From positions 248,001 to 312,000 of the forward strand of contig NZ_JACHOB010000003.1 of the NCBI RefSeq assembly GCF_014199615.1: a stretch of DNA of 64,000 bases, written 5' to 3'. Source of the stretch: Parvularcula dongshanensis. GTDB taxonomy: Bacteria; Pseudomonadota; Alphaproteobacteria; Caulobacterales; Parvularculaceae. The notes under the pieces are model-generated. The model was not told the origin of the DNA and ran no database searches. It saw only the letters and a program-made list of their open reading frames with translations. Shown one piece after another: positions 45,067-54,632 of this stretch (positions are counted from its first letter, which is position 1; every line of letters starts with the position of its first letter). The translations under genes and the position numbers were made by a program.

Positions 45067-45774
45067 TCAGTTCCTCAGGCCCTCGTCACCGCCCTTTTTG
45101 GTCTTGGACGGGTCGAAGTGCAGGCGAACATTGCCTTCCAGCACCGCTCGCCCCTCGTCCTCGTAGACGGTGAGGCTGTCCGCTTCAACGTCGCCGGACT
45201 GAGAGCGGCCCTTTACGGGGGCGCCGGAAGTGACGGTCCGCCCTTCGAGGTCGATCCGGGCCTTATCCGTCTGCAACTCGAAGGCGCGGCCGCCAATGCC
45301 CTGGACCAGCGTCACGTCGGTGTCGAGGTCGACGGTCTTGCCCTGGGTGTCGAGCGCCCCGTTCGCGGCGCGCAGGTGGATCTGGTCGCCCGTTCCGGCG
45401 TTGCGGAGCGCTTCGGGGTTGTCGAGGCGGATGAGGTCGGGCGTGTTCGGGTTACGCCGCGCGGCCTGGGCGGAGACTTCGAACGGATTGCCTTCGAGGT
45501 CCTCGCCCACGTAGCGAGGCTTGTCGAGGCGCATCTCGGTGCTGGACGCTTCGATGTCGGAGAACTGCCGCAGGAACTCGCGGTCGACCTCGGGCGGCGT
45601 GGCGCTCAGCGCGTAGGTGACGACGAGCGCGGCGGCGAGCGCCGGGACCACCAGGCGAAGGTTGCGCACGAGGCGGCTGTGCCGCTGCGCCGCTTTGGGC
45701 GTCAGCCGACGCGCAGCCGCGACGCCGCCGAAGTAGGCGTTCGCGCCGGATTGTGTCGCGATCGTCGCAGACAT
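45067..45774 (-). CDS. lptC: LPS export ABC transporter periplasmic protein LptC
   Basis: 235 aa from ATG 45774, with GAGGG upstream. One N-terminal transmembrane helix (LRLVVPALAAALVVTYALS), then a periplasmic LptC domain (FEVSAQAARR, then the repeated strand pattern VKGRSQSGDVEADSLTVYED). It takes LPS from LptFG and passes it to LptA. First gene of the lptC-lptA-lptB-rpoN operon. Confidence 0.9.
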   Translation of the reverse strand: MSATIATQSGANAYFGGVAAARRLTPKAAQRHSRLVRNLRLVVPALAAALVVTYALSATPPEVDREFLRQFSDIEASSTEMRLDKPRYVGEDLEGNPFEVSAQAARRNPNTPDLIRLDNPEALRNAGTGDQIHLRAANGALDTQGKTVDLDTDVTLVQGIGGRAFELQTDKARIDLEGRTVTSGAPVKGRSQSGDVEADSLTVYEDEGRAVLEGNVRLHFDPSKTKKGGDEGLRN

Positions 45775-45884
45775 GAAAAACCCTCTTGACCGACCTTGGG
45801 TATGGCACCCGTACCGCGACCGCGAAAGGCGCCGCACCGTCGCACTAGGGTGAACAAAAGGACAGCGGCGAGCTTAATGACGGC

Positions 45885-46511
45885 TTAAGCGTGCGCGAAG
45901 ATGTCCGTCTCCGCCCACCCGGCGAGGTCGAGCCGCGCCCGCGTCGGCAGGAAGTCGAAGCAGGCGCGCGCGTACGCCGTGCGCCCCTCCCTCGCCAGCA
46001 TCTCGTCGAGACGCCGACGCGCGTCGTGAAGGTAGAGGACGTCGGACGCCGCGTATTCCTTCTGCGCCTGGGTCAGTTCGGCCGCGCCCCAATCCGAGGA
46101 CTGCTGCTGCTTGTCGAGGGAAACGCCGACCGTCTCGCGCAGGACGTCCTTCAGGCCGTGCCTGTCGGTGTAGGTCCGCACCAGCTTGGAGGCGATCTTG
46201 GTGCAGTAGAGCGGCGTGGTGGAAACATCCAACCACCGCATGAAGGCGGCGACGTCGAACCGGGCGAAGTGGAATATCTTCGTCAGGGAAGGATCGGTCA
46301 GCACCGCCTTCAGGTTCGGCGCGGCGTACTGGCCCTTAGGCAGCTGAACGAGGTGCGCGTCCCCGTCCCCGGCGCAGAGTTGCACGACGCAGAGCCGGTC
46401 CCGGTGCGGGTTGAGCCCGAGGGTCTCCGAATCGACCGCGACCGAAGCGTCCCTCGCATCGGCGAAGGAGAGCCCGTCGGGCAGATCGCCTTGGTGCAGG
46501 TGAATGGTCAT
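45885..46511 (-). CDS. rnd: ribonuclease D, short form without HRDC domain
   Basis: 208 aa against about 375 in E. coli. Only the DEDDy 3'-5' exonuclease domain is present: SVAVDSETLGLNP (D, E), FHFARFDVAAF (D) and YAASDVLYLHDAR (D, Y). It lacks the HRDC domains that help bind tRNA. This compact form upstream of lptC is the usual alphaproteobacterial version. It processes tRNA or other small RNA 3' ends. Confidence 0.92.
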   Translation of the reverse strand: MTIHLHQGDLPDGLSFADARDASVAVDSETLGLNPHRDRLCVVQLCAGDGDAHLVQLPKGQYAAPNLKAVLTDPSLTKIFHFARFDVAAFMRWLDVSTTPLYCTKIASKLVRTYTDRHGLKDVLRETVGVSLDKQQQSSDWGAAELTQAQKEYAASDVLYLHDARRRLDEMLAREGRTAYARACFDFLPTRARLDLAGWAETDIFAHA

Positions 46512-46645
46512 CGGCGTGTCCTTCGCAAGCGGCGCTCCTGTTCGCGAAGCCTAAGCGATACGTCAACGACGCGATGACGATCGCCGGCCGCGCCGGCGGA
46601 CGGCCCCGTCTGGTCGCGCCCGGCGGCAACAGCTAAGCGCTGCTC

Positions 46646-47215
46646 ATGCCGTCCGCCGCCCGCAGCAAGACCGCCGACCTCCGCCTCGACCGGCCCATCG
46701 TGCTCGTCGGGCTCATGGGTGCGGGCAAGACGACGGTCGGGCGCCGGTTGGCGCAGCGGCTGAAGGTGTCCTTCCACGACGCCGACCACGAGATAGAGAC
46801 CGCAGCGAACATGCGGATCGCCGACATCTTCGAGATCTACGGCGAGGCCTACTTCCGCGAGGGCGAGCGCAAGGTGATCGAGAGGCTTCTGTCCGGCCCC
46901 CCGCACGTCCTCGCGACCGGCGGCGGCGCGTTCATGGACGCGGAGACCCGCGCCCTCGTGAAGGCGAGCGCGACCTCGATCTGGCTGCGCGCGGACCTCG
47001 ACCTTCTGGTCAAGCGCACGGCGCTTCGCGACACGAGGCCGCTCCTGCGCCAAGGCGACCCCCGCGAGATCCTGAGCCGACTCCTCGAAGAGCGCGGACC
47101 GGTCTACGCCCAGGCCGACATCACCATCGACTCGGCCGACGGCCCGCACGCCAGGACGACCGAGAAGGTGCTCAAAGCGCTAAGAACGCGGCAACAAGAA
47201 GGACTCATGGTCTGA
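46646..47215 (+). CDS. aroK: shikimate kinase
   Basis: 189 aa. Phosphorylates shikimate in the aromatic amino acid pathway. Walker [14 protein letters not shown] at about residues 20-32; the shikimate-binding DADHEIE, FREGER and ATGGGAF motifs are all kept, and the lid RDTRPLL follows. Its stop shares a base with the aroB start (TGATG, 47213-47217). Confidence 0.96.
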   Translation: MPSAARSKTADLRLDRPIVLVGLMGAGKTTVGRRLAQRLKVSFHDADHEIETAANMRIADIFEIYGEAYFREGERKVIERLLSGPPHVLATGGGAFMDAETRALVKASATSIWLRADLDLLVKRTALRDTRPLLRQGDPREILSRLLEERGPVYAQADITIDSADGPHARTTEKVLKALRTRQQEGLMV

Positions 47216-48312
47216 TGCGTGAAGTTCGGGTCGAGCTAGGCGAGCGCGCCTACGACATCCTGATCGGACCGGGCGCCCTGCCGGCGTCGGAAGGCAGGCT
47301 GCGCGCGGCAATCGGGCGAGGCCGCGCCGCCATCGTCGCCGACGAGGCCGTCTGGGCGCTGCACCGCGACGTCGTGACCGCGGTCCTCGGCGACCTGCCC
47401 ATCGTCACCGTGCCGAGCGGCGAGGCAACGAAGTCCTGGAGCGAGTATGCCCGGGTTTCGGAAGCGCTTCTCGCCGCCGATGTCGGGCGGGACGGCACGG
47501 TCATCGCGCTCGGCGGCGGGGTCACAGGAGACCTTGCGGGCTTCTGCGCCGGGACACTGCGGCGCGGGTGCAACCTCATCCAGCTGCCGACCACCCTCCT
47601 CTCGCAGGTCGACAGCTCGGTCGGCGGCAAGACCGGCATCAACAGCCGGCAGGGCAAGAACCTCGTCGGCGTCTTCCACCAGCCCAGCCTCGTCGTGATC
47701 GACACCGCCCTTCTCGACACCCTGCCCGACAGGGAGATGCGGGCGGGCTATGCGGAGGTCGTGAAGTACGCCCTTCTCGGCGACGCACCCTTCGCGAGCT
47801 GGCTCGAAGCGCATGGCGGCGACGTCCTAAGACGGGCGCCTGCGGCTCTGGCCGAAGCGATCGAGACCTCCTGCCGGGCCAAGGCGCGGATCGTGGCCGA
47901 GGACGAGCGCGAGGGCGGGCGCCGGGCCCTCCTGAACCTTGGCCACACTTTCGGTCACGCGATCGAGGCAGCCTACGGCTATGACGGCCGCGTGCTGCAC
48001 GGCGAAGGCGTCGCCGTCGGCATGGCGATGGCCTATCGCTACGCCGAAGCGCAAGGGATCTGCGACGGCGCCGAGGCGGAACGCGCCGTCGCGCTGATCG
48101 CGGGCGGCGGGCTGCCGACCACCCTAGGCGAGCTTCCCGCCGAACCTCTCACCGCCGATGGCCTCCTGACCGCCATGTATCAGGACAAGAAGGTCGAGGG
48201 GGGCGCGTTGACCCTCATCCTTCCGCGCGCGGTCGGCGACTCCTACGTCGCCAAGAGCGTCGCGGGCGACACGGTGCGGGCCTTCCTCGCTCAGGAGCTT
48301 GCCGAGGCATGA
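47215..48312 (+). CDS. aroB: 3-dehydroquinate synthase
   Basis: 365 aa. NAD- and Zn-dependent cyclisation of DAHP to 3-dehydroquinate. NAD-binding GGGVTGDLAGFCA and QLPTTLLSQVDSSVGGKTGI are present, and the metal histidines lie in LGHTFGHAIE and LHGEGVAVGM. Coupled to aroK upstream and to the CorC-type gene downstream (ATGA, 48309-48312). Confidence 0.97.
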   Translation: MREVRVELGERAYDILIGPGALPASEGRLRAAIGRGRAAIVADEAVWALHRDVVTAVLGDLPIVTVPSGEATKSWSEYARVSEALLAADVGRDGTVIALGGGVTGDLAGFCAGTLRRGCNLIQLPTTLLSQVDSSVGGKTGINSRQGKNLVGVFHQPSLVVIDTALLDTLPDREMRAGYAEVVKYALLGDAPFASWLEAHGGDVLRRAPAALAEAIETSCRAKARIVAEDEREGGRRALLNLGHTFGHAIEAAYGYDGRVLHGEGVAVGMAMAYRYAEAQGICDGAEAERAVALIAGGGLPTTLGELPAEPLTADGLLTAMYQDKKVEGGALTLILPRAVGDSYVAKSVAGDTVRAFLAQELAEA

Positions 48313-49571
48313 GCGTCCTTCTCTTCGTTCTCCTCCTCCTCGCCATGTCGGCCTTCTTCTCGGGCAGCGAGACGGCGCTGACCGCGACCTCGCGCGCGCG
48401 GATGCGCAGCATGGAGGAGAAGGGCGTGAAGAGCGCCGGGGCGGTCATCCGCCTGACCGAGAACAAGGAGCGCCTGATCGGCGCGATCCTACTTGGCAAC
48501 AACCTCGTCAACATCCTCGCTTCGGCGCTCACGACTTCCGTCTTCGCGGCCATGTTCCCGGGCGGCGCGGGCGTCGCGATCGCGACGGCCGTGATGACGG
48601 TGCTCGTCCTCGTCTTCTCAGAGGTCGCGCCGAAGACCGCGGCGATCGCGCGACCGGACCCCTTCGCGATGGCGGTCGCACGGCCGATGGCGTTCCTCGT
48701 GCGGCTCCTCGCGCCGATCACGGGAGTCATTCAGTTCATCGTCCGCTCGACCCTGCGCCTCTTCGGGCTCGACGTCTCCGCGCAGGCCCAAGTGCTCTCC
48801 GCGACCGAGGAGCTGATCGGCGCGGTCGAGCTGCACCACGAAGAAGGCGCGATGGACAAGCACGCGCGCGACCTTCTGCGCGGCGCGCTGGAGCTGGACG
48901 AGATCTCCGTCGAGGAGATCATGCGTCACCGGAAGAACATCGAGATGCTCGATGCGGACAAGCCGGTGCTCGAGATCGTGGAGGCGGTCCTCGCCTCGAA
49001 CCACACCCGCATTCCGCTCTACGCCGAGGAGCCCGACAACGTCGTCGGCGTCCTCCACGCCAAGGACCTTCTCCGCGCGATCTGGGCCAATGGAAACAAG
49101 GTGGACGGCCTCGACGTCACCGCGATCGCGATGCCGCCCTACTTCGTGCCGGAGACGACGACGCTGCAAGAGCAGCTCGACGCCTTCAAGGCGAACCAGC
49201 AGCACTTCGCGCTCGTCGTCGACGAGTACGGATCGATCCAGGGCCTGGTCACGCTCGAGGACATCCTCGAGGAGATCGTCGGCGAGATCGAGGACGAGTA
49301 CGACGCCCCCGTCGTCGGCGTGAGGAAGCAGCCGGACGGCTCGGTCGTGGTCGATGGGGATGTGACGATTCGCGACTTGAACCGCACCCTCGACTGGCGT
49401 CTGCCCGACGAAGAGGCGGTGACGATCGCCGGCCTCGTCATCCACGAGGCGCGCACCATTCCCGACATCGGCCAGGTCTTTTCCTTCTTCGGCTTCCGCT
49501 TCGAGGTGCTGAAGAAGCGCCGGAACCAGGTGACGAGCCTGAGGATCGCGCCGGTCGTGGAGCCTGCGTGA
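48309..49571 (+). CDS. HlyC/CorC (CNNM) family transporter
   Basis: 420 aa. N-terminal DUF21 membrane domain (residues ~1-190, with SAFFSGSETALTATSRARM and ILLGNNLVNILASALTT), a CBS pair in the middle (VDEYGSIQGLVTLEDILEEI at about 300-319) and a C-terminal CorC/HlyC domain. It is thought to move Mg2+ or Co2+. The aroK-aroB-corC order is conserved in alphaproteobacteria. Confidence 0.95.
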   Translation: MSVLLFVLLLLAMSAFFSGSETALTATSRARMRSMEEKGVKSAGAVIRLTENKERLIGAILLGNNLVNILASALTTSVFAAMFPGGAGVAIATAVMTVLVLVFSEVAPKTAAIARPDPFAMAVARPMAFLVRLLAPITGVIQFIVRSTLRLFGLDVSAQAQVLSATEELIGAVELHHEEGAMDKHARDLLRGALELDEISVEEIMRHRKNIEMLDADKPVLEIVEAVLASNHTRIPLYAEEPDNVVGVLHAKDLLRAIWANGNKVDGLDVTAIAMPPYFVPETTTLQEQLDAFKANQQHFALVVDEYGSIQGLVTLEDILEEIVGEIEDEYDAPVVGVRKQPDGSVVVDGDVTIRDLNRTLDWRLPDEEAVTIAGLVIHEARTIPDIGQVFSFFGFRFEVLKKRRNQVTSLRIAPVVEPA

Positions 49572-50872
49572 CCGACACCGCCACTCCTGGGTACGAGGGG
49601 ACCGCAGCCCCGCGCGCGGCCATCCTCTTCATCTTCATCACCGTGCTGATGAGCATCATCGGCTTCGGGATCATCATCCCCGTGATGCCCGAGCTGATCA
49701 TGTCGCTCACCGGGCGGAACGAGGCGGGGGCGGCTGCGCTTCAAGGCTACCTCTTGGGCGTCTACGGCTTGATGCAGCTGATCATGTCGCCGATCCTCGG
49801 CGCGCTTTCGGACAGGTTCGGGCGCCGTCCGGTCATCCTCACATCCGTCGCGGCCTACGCGGCCGACTTTCTCCTGATGGCGGTCGCGCCGACCTTCGCT
49901 TGGCTCTTTCTTGGCCGCGCGCTCTCGGGCGCCACCGCGGCCACCTTCGCGGCGTCCAACGCCTTCATCGCCGACGTCTCCCCGCCCGAGAAGCGGGCCG
50001 GCAATTTCGGACTCCTGGGCGCCGCCTTCGGCCTCGGCTTCATCGTCGGCCCGGCGCTCGGCGGCTGGCTCGCCGAGCTCGGGACAGAGCTGCATGGCGA
50101 GGCGGCGGGCGTGCGTTGGCCCTTCTACGCCGCCGCCTGCGTCTGCTTCTTGAACTTCCTCTTCGGCGTCTTCGTCCTGCCCGAGAGCTTGGCGAAGTCG
50201 CGGCGGCGGCGGTTCGAGTGGCGGCGCGCATGGCCGCTCGGCGGCCTGATCAGCGTCGGGCGACACCCGGTCGTGATCGGCGTCCTCTGCGCCTACTTCC
50301 TGATGCAGCTCGCGCATGGCGCCCTGCCCGCCGTCTGGGCGTTCTTCGGCGCGGAGAAGTTCGGCTGGGGGCCCGGCGCGATCGGCACCTCGCTGGCCTT
50401 CGTCGGCGTAACGGCGGCACTGGTCCAAGGCGGCCTCACGTGCGTCGTCATCCCGAAGATCGGTCAGCGGCGGGCCGTCTATCTCGGCCTCTTCACGATG
50501 ACCGCGAGCTTCCTCGGCTACGCCTTCGCGACGCCCCAGGGCGGGTTCGTCTACCTGTGGATCGTCGTCGGCGCCTTCGGCGGCTTCTTGATGCCCGCCA
50601 TGCAGGGCCTGATGTCCGCGGCGACGCCGGAGAGCGAGCAGGGCGAGCTTCAGGGCGCGATCGCGTCGGTCATGTCCGTGACGACCGTGGTCAGTCCGCT
50701 CGTCATGACGCAGGTCTTCGCCCGCTTCACGCATGACGGCGCCGATCCTTACTTCCCCGGCGCCCCCTTCGTCGTCGCCGCGGTCGTGCTCGCAGCGGCG
50801 CTCATTCCCTTCCGGCGGACGATGCAACGAGAGGGCGTGCGCCGCCGCCTCGCCGCCCAGCACGCGAGCTAG
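49568..50872 (+). CDS. MFS transporter, TCR/Tet family
   Basis: 434 aa from GTG 49568 (GTGA overlap with the CorC-type gene). Twelve hydrophobic segments; MFS motif A LGALSDRFGRRPV between helices 2 and 3, and the TetA-like opening TVLMSIIGFGIIIPVMPELI. Such proteins export drugs by proton antiport, but many chromosomal members do not confer tetracycline resistance, so the substrate is unknown. Its TAG stop overlaps the bolA stop in CTAG. Confidence 0.9.
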   Translation: MTDTATPGYEGTAAPRAAILFIFITVLMSIIGFGIIIPVMPELIMSLTGRNEAGAAALQGYLLGVYGLMQLIMSPILGALSDRFGRRPVILTSVAAYAADFLLMAVAPTFAWLFLGRALSGATAATFAASNAFIADVSPPEKRAGNFGLLGAAFGLGFIVGPALGGWLAELGTELHGEAAGVRWPFYAAACVCFLNFLFGVFVLPESLAKSRRRRFEWRRAWPLGGLISVGRHPVVIGVLCAYFLMQLAHGALPAVWAFFGAEKFGWGPGAIGTSLAFVGVTAALVQGGLTCVVIPKIGQRRAVYLGLFTMTASFLGYAFATPQGGFVYLWIVVGAFGGFLMPAMQGLMSAATPESEQGELQGAIASVMSVTTVVSPLVMTQVFARFTHDGADPYFPGAPFVVAAVVLAAALIPFRRTMQREGVRRRLAAQHAS

Positions 50873-51141
50873 CGCGCCTCGGACGGGGCCAGCGCCTCGA
50901 TCGACAGGGCGTGGACCGGGCCCGCCAGTTCATCCCTCAGCGCGGCGTTGACCTTCCGCTGCCGTTCGATGCGGCTCACACCCTCGAAGAGTTCGGAGAC
51001 CACGCGGACGCGAAAATGGCTCTCGCCCCCTTCGGGTGCGGCGGCATGACCGGCATGAAGGTGGCTCTGGTCCACGATCTGGAGCTCGAGCGGGCGGAAG
51101 GCGGCGTCGAGTTTCGTCTCGATCGTGGCGGCGACGGACAT
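50869..51141 (-). CDS. BolA family protein
   Basis: 90 aa. KH-like BolA domain with the VDQSHLHAGHAAAPEGGESHF block, the Cys-free type that works with monothiol glutaredoxins in iron-sulfur handling, and FEGVSRIERQRKVNAALRDEL as the second half. Divergent from the J-domain gene, an arrangement common in alphaproteobacteria. Confidence 0.93.
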   Translation of the reverse strand: MSVAATIETKLDAAFRPLELQIVDQSHLHAGHAAAPEGGESHFRVRVVSELFEGVSRIERQRKVNAALRDELAGPVHALSIEALAPSEAR

Positions 51142-51234
51142 CGGGTTCCTCCGAGAAAAAGCCGGGCAGCACGCGCGCGAAAGCGTTTCCTGTCAAGTCT
51201 GGTTCGGTAAGGCTTCGCGCGCCATATTCCGCGC

Positions 51235-51885
51235 ATGCCCAAGGACGACTTCAGCTACAAGCCCCGCCACGGCTTCGACATCCGCGTGAAACCCTCCGGC
51301 ACGTCCAAGACCGCGAAGAAGTCGTGGGCGAAGACCGAGGCGCGCCTTTGCGATCGCGATGATTGCGATGCGCCGGCCGAAGCGCGCGCGCCGAAGAGTC
51401 CCGAGAAGATGAACGAGTACCTGTGGCTGTGCACGGCGCATGCGCGCGAGCACAACAAGAACTGGAACTTCTTCTCCGGCAAGACCGACTCCGAGGCCGC
51501 AGCGATGCGCCACGCCGCGCGCTATGGCGATCGTCCGACGTGGAAGTTCTCGGCCAATGGCCGGGCGTCCGCGGCGGCCAAGGCCGGCCTGAACGGCATG
51601 CACGAGATCGACGATGCGCTCGGCGGCCAGACGCGCATGGAGCCGGGCAGCGGCCGGGACGATGGCGTGTACCGCGAGGGCCGGCGACTGACCAAGCTTC
51701 AGGTCCAGGCCTTCCGCACGATGAACCTCCCGCACAACGCGGCGAAGTCCGACATCCGCCGCCGCTACGCCGAGCTCGTCAAGCGCTACCACCCCGACTC
51801 GAACGAGGGCGACCGCTCGGCCGAGGCGCAGCTGCAGGACGTGGTGAAGGCGCACCAGCTCCTGAAGAAGGCCGGTTTCGTCTGA
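51235..51885 (+). CDS. J-domain (DnaJ-like) protein with putative zinc site
   Basis: 216 aa. The J domain is at the C terminus (about 158-215) with HPD at 186-188, so it should stimulate an Hsp70 ATPase. The N-terminal half has C39, C44, C66 and H69 spaced as a possible zinc-binding module (LCDRDDC, then WLCTAH). This layout is the alphaproteobacterial DnaJ-like family often found between bolA and cobS. No cobS follows here. Confidence 0.92.
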   Translation: MPKDDFSYKPRHGFDIRVKPSGTSKTAKKSWAKTEARLCDRDDCDAPAEARAPKSPEKMNEYLWLCTAHAREHNKNWNFFSGKTDSEAAAMRHAARYGDRPTWKFSANGRASAAAKAGLNGMHEIDDALGGQTRMEPGSGRDDGVYREGRRLTKLQVQAFRTMNLPHNAAKSDIRRRYAELVKRYHPDSNEGDRSAEAQLQDVVKAHQLLKKAGFV

Positions 51886-52012
51886 GCCCTTGGCGACGGG
51901 CGACTTCCGAGGACCGTGACGGCCTGCGCTTCGAATAGCGTGGGCGGCGGCCCGTCTTGCCATCACCGTCTTGAGCGGCCAGACCGGCCAGTGCTTGCTG
52001 CACTGCGAAAGA

Positions 52013-52675
52013 ATGTTTCTGCTCTCCCGCTTCGCCCGATACCGCAGCGTCCGTCGCGACGTCCGGCCGCCCGAAGCCGGGCGTCGGCACAGTCTCGGCG
52101 AGGACGTGTACGCCTTCGCGATCGGATCGTCCTTCCTCATCGCGGGCATGGTCATGTTGCGCGAAGCCGGGCTCGTGACCGGCGGCATGGCCGGGATCGC
52201 GCTTCTGCTCTCCTACCTCGTGCCGGTTTCGCCGAGTACGCTGTTCCTCCTCGTGAACCTGCCCTTCCTGCTCCTGGCGTGGCGGGTGATGGGCAAGGGG
52301 TTCACGGTCAAGACCGGAATCGTCAGCGTCCTCATCGTCGTCCTCGGGGCGGTCGTGAACCGTGTCGTGGCGTTCGATCACATCGAGCCGCTGGTCGCAT
52401 CGCTGTTCGGCGGGACGATCATCGGCATGGGCATCCTGTCGCTCGCGCGGCACGCCGCGGGCGTCGGCGGGTCCGGCGTCGTCGCCCTGTCCCTGCAGAA
52501 GACCCGCGGCTGGAACGCTGGCCGGACACAGCTGATCGGCGACGTCGTCATCCTTGCCCTGTCGCTGCCGATCGTGGAGACGGCACAGCAATTCGCGCTC
52601 TCGGTGATGTCCGCGGCGGCGATCAACGGCGTCCTCATCGTCAACCACAAGCCAGGCCGCTACCTCGGCTACTGA
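52013..52675 (+). CDS. YitT family membrane protein (DUF161)
   Basis: 220 aa from ATG 52013; a TTG 42 bp upstream is an alternative. Five or six hydrophobic segments (VYAFAIGSSFLIAGMVML, LVTGGMAGIALLLSYL, TLFLLVNLPFLLLAW). GGxxG patterns match the DUF161/YitT family of unknown transport function. Only 4 bp before the next gene, so the two are probably cotranscribed. Confidence 0.88.
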   Translation: MFLLSRFARYRSVRRDVRPPEAGRRHSLGEDVYAFAIGSSFLIAGMVMLREAGLVTGGMAGIALLLSYLVPVSPSTLFLLVNLPFLLLAWRVMGKGFTVKTGIVSVLIVVLGAVVNRVVAFDHIEPLVASLFGGTIIGMGILSLARHAAGVGGSGVVALSLQKTRGWNAGRTQLIGDVVILALSLPIVETAQQFALSVMSAAAINGVLIVNHKPGRYLGY

Positions 52676-52679
52676 CCTT

Positions 52680-53258
52680 ATGAACCGCGCTCTCTACATC
52701 CTGCCCGTCCTCGTCCTCGGCGTGATCCTCGTCTTCGCCGTGCGTGGGCTGGCGATCGACCCTTCGGTCCAGCCTTCCGCGCTGTTGAACGAGCCGGTGC
52801 CGGGCCTGTCGCTCGAACCCGTACCGGGCCGGGGCGAGGCGTTGAGCGACGATGACCTGCGCGGCAGGCCCCACCTTCTCAACGTCTACGGCAGCTGGTG
52901 CGCGCCCTGCGCGGTGGAGCACCCCTTCTTGATGCAGCTCGCCAGCGAGGGGGTGGCGATCTACGGCCTCGACTGGCGCGACACCCCCGAGGACGCCGCC
53001 GCGTGGCTGGAACGGCGCGGCAACCCCTATGTGAAGGTCGGGATCGAGCCGAAGAGCACGGCCATCCTGGACCTCGGCGTCACCGGCGCGCCCGAGACCT
53101 TCCTGATCGATTCGAACGGCGTGATCCGTCATCGCCACGTCGGCATGATGACGCCGGACGCCTGGCGCCGGGACCTCGCGCCCAAGCTCGAAGCGCTGAA
53201 GGCCCTCGAACCCGACCCGGATCCCGTCATGCCGGGAGGCGCGCCCGGTGGCGGCTGA
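52680..53258 (+). CDS. CcmG/DsbE-type membrane-anchored thioredoxin
   Basis: 192 aa. One N-terminal membrane anchor (ILPVLVLGVILVFAVRGLA), then a periplasmic thioredoxin fold with C74-A-P-C77 in NVYGSWCAPC and the cis-Pro region GVTGAPETFLID. It reduces apocytochrome c cysteines before haem attachment. The other ccm genes are not adjacent. A Pro/Gly tail ends the protein. Confidence 0.93.
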   Translation: MNRALYILPVLVLGVILVFAVRGLAIDPSVQPSALLNEPVPGLSLEPVPGRGEALSDDDLRGRPHLLNVYGSWCAPCAVEHPFLMQLASEGVAIYGLDWRDTPEDAAAWLERRGNPYVKVGIEPKSTAILDLGVTGAPETFLIDSNGVIRHRHVGMMTPDAWRRDLAPKLEALKALEPDPDPVMPGGAPGGG

Positions 53259-53366
53259 GGGCGGTTGCGAGAGTTTCACCGCCGGGCGGTTTGCACGGTC
53301 CCCCGCCCCGTCTACTGTCCGTGCCGGAATCGGTGCCGGGGCTGGTACCATGAGGAACGGGCGAGC

Positions 53367-54632
53367 ATGCGCGCACTACTAACGGCGATCCTTGCGGGCA
53401 CGGCGGCGCTCGGCGCAGCGGCTGCGCAGGACGAGCAGCCCGAGCCGCGGCCACAGGTCGGCACCGCCGTCGCCGCGGTCGTCAACGACGACCCGATCTC
53501 CACCTTCGACGTCCAGCAGCGCGTGCGCCTGATGATGGCGACCGCCGGCGCACAGCTTCCCGAGGGCGCGCTCGAGCAGATGCAGGGACAGGCGCTGCGC
53601 GACCTGATCGAGGAGCGTCTCAAGCTGTCCGAGGCCGAGCGTCTCGAGTTCACGGTCAGCGACGAAGAGGTCAACGCCGAGCTCGAGCGGATCGCGAGCT
53701 CGGGCGGCGGCACGGTCGCCGAACTCGAACGCGACCTCGCGCAACAGGGAATCGCCCTCGACAGCCTCCGCGAACGCATTCGCGCCGACATCACCTGGGA
53801 GCAGCTCGTCCGCGGCCGCTATAGCAGCCGCGTCAACGTCACCGACGAAGAGGTCGAGGACGTCCTCACCGACCTGCGCGCCCGGACTCAGGACGAACAG
53901 TTCCTCGTGTCGGAGATCTGCCTGCCGCTCGACGATCCGAGCCAGGCGCAGCAGATGCAGCAGGTCGGCTTTCAGATGATCGAGCAGATGCGGCAGGGCG
54001 TTCCCTTCCGCGCGCTCGCCCAACAGTTCTCGGCCTGTCCTTCGGCGGCGCGAGGCGGCGACCTCGGTTGGATGCGGGCCAGCGAGATGCGGCCCGAGAT
54101 CGCGCAGCTCGCGAGCACGCTCGAACCCGGCAGCGTCTCGGCGCCCGTCCCCTCGGGCGACATGCTCGTCTTGTTGGCCATGCGGGAACGGCGAAGCGCG
54201 GCGCAGGCGGGCGAGCGGTCCTACGAGGTCGCCTATGCCGGTGCGCCGATGTCGGTCGGCCGGGACACGGCCGCTGCGGCGTTCGACCGCCTGCGCCTGA
54301 CCAATGCCTGCAACGCCGAGACGCTTTCGGTCGACCTCGGCGAAGGGATCGGCGTCACGGCGCTGCCCATGCTGCCGGAGTCGGCCTTCGAGGCGCCCTT
54401 CCGCCCCGCCCTCTCGACCCTTCAGCGCGGCGAGACGTCGGACCTCATCGAGTCGAACGGCGCCTATCACGCCGTGATGATGTGCGCCCGCGACGAGGGA
54501 CTCGGCCTGCCCAGCCGAAGCCAGATCGAGAACCAGCTCTACACGGAAGCCCTGGACCGCATATCGCGCCGCTACCTTCGCGACGTCGAGCGGGACAGCG
54601 CCGTTCAGATGCGGCTCGGCACGGGTGGCTGA
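53367..54632 (+). CDS. surA: peptidyl-prolyl cis-trans isomerase SurA
   Basis: 421 aa from MRALLTAILAG at 53367. Signal peptide ending near AAAAQD, SurA N-terminal chaperone region (AAVVNDDPISTFDVQQRVRL), and a parvulin domain (FLVSEICLPLDDPSQ, GDLGWMRASEMRPE). A second, degenerate half follows. It helps fold outer-membrane proteins. It heads the surA-pdxA-rsmA operon and overlaps pdxA by 8 bp. lptD, often upstream, is absent. Confidence 0.93.
   Translation: MRALLTAILAGTAALGAAAAQDEQPEPRPQVGTAVAAVVNDDPISTFDVQQRVRLMMATAGAQLPEGALEQMQGQALRDLIEERLKLSEAERLEFTVSDEEVNAELERIASSGGGTVAELERDLAQQGIALDSLRERIRADITWEQLVRGRYSSRVNVTDEEVEDVLTDLRARTQDEQFLVSEICLPLDDPSQAQQMQQVGFQMIEQMRQGVPFRALAQQFSACPSAARGGDLGWMRASEMRPEIAQLASTLEPGSVSAPVPSGDMLVLLAMRERRSAAQAGERSYEVAYAGAPMSVGRDTAAAAFDRLRLTNACNAETLSVDLGEGIGVTALPMLPESAFEAPFRPALSTLQRGETSDLIESNGAYHAVMMCARDEGLGLPSRSQIENQLYTEALDRISRRYLRDVERDSAVQMRLGTGG

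Noticed and set aside
48299-50872. Possible giant fusion reading into the MFS gene
   Set aside because: The frame is only open, not coding, across the CorC-type gene. The MFS start is the GTG at 49568, coupled to the CorC-type stop.
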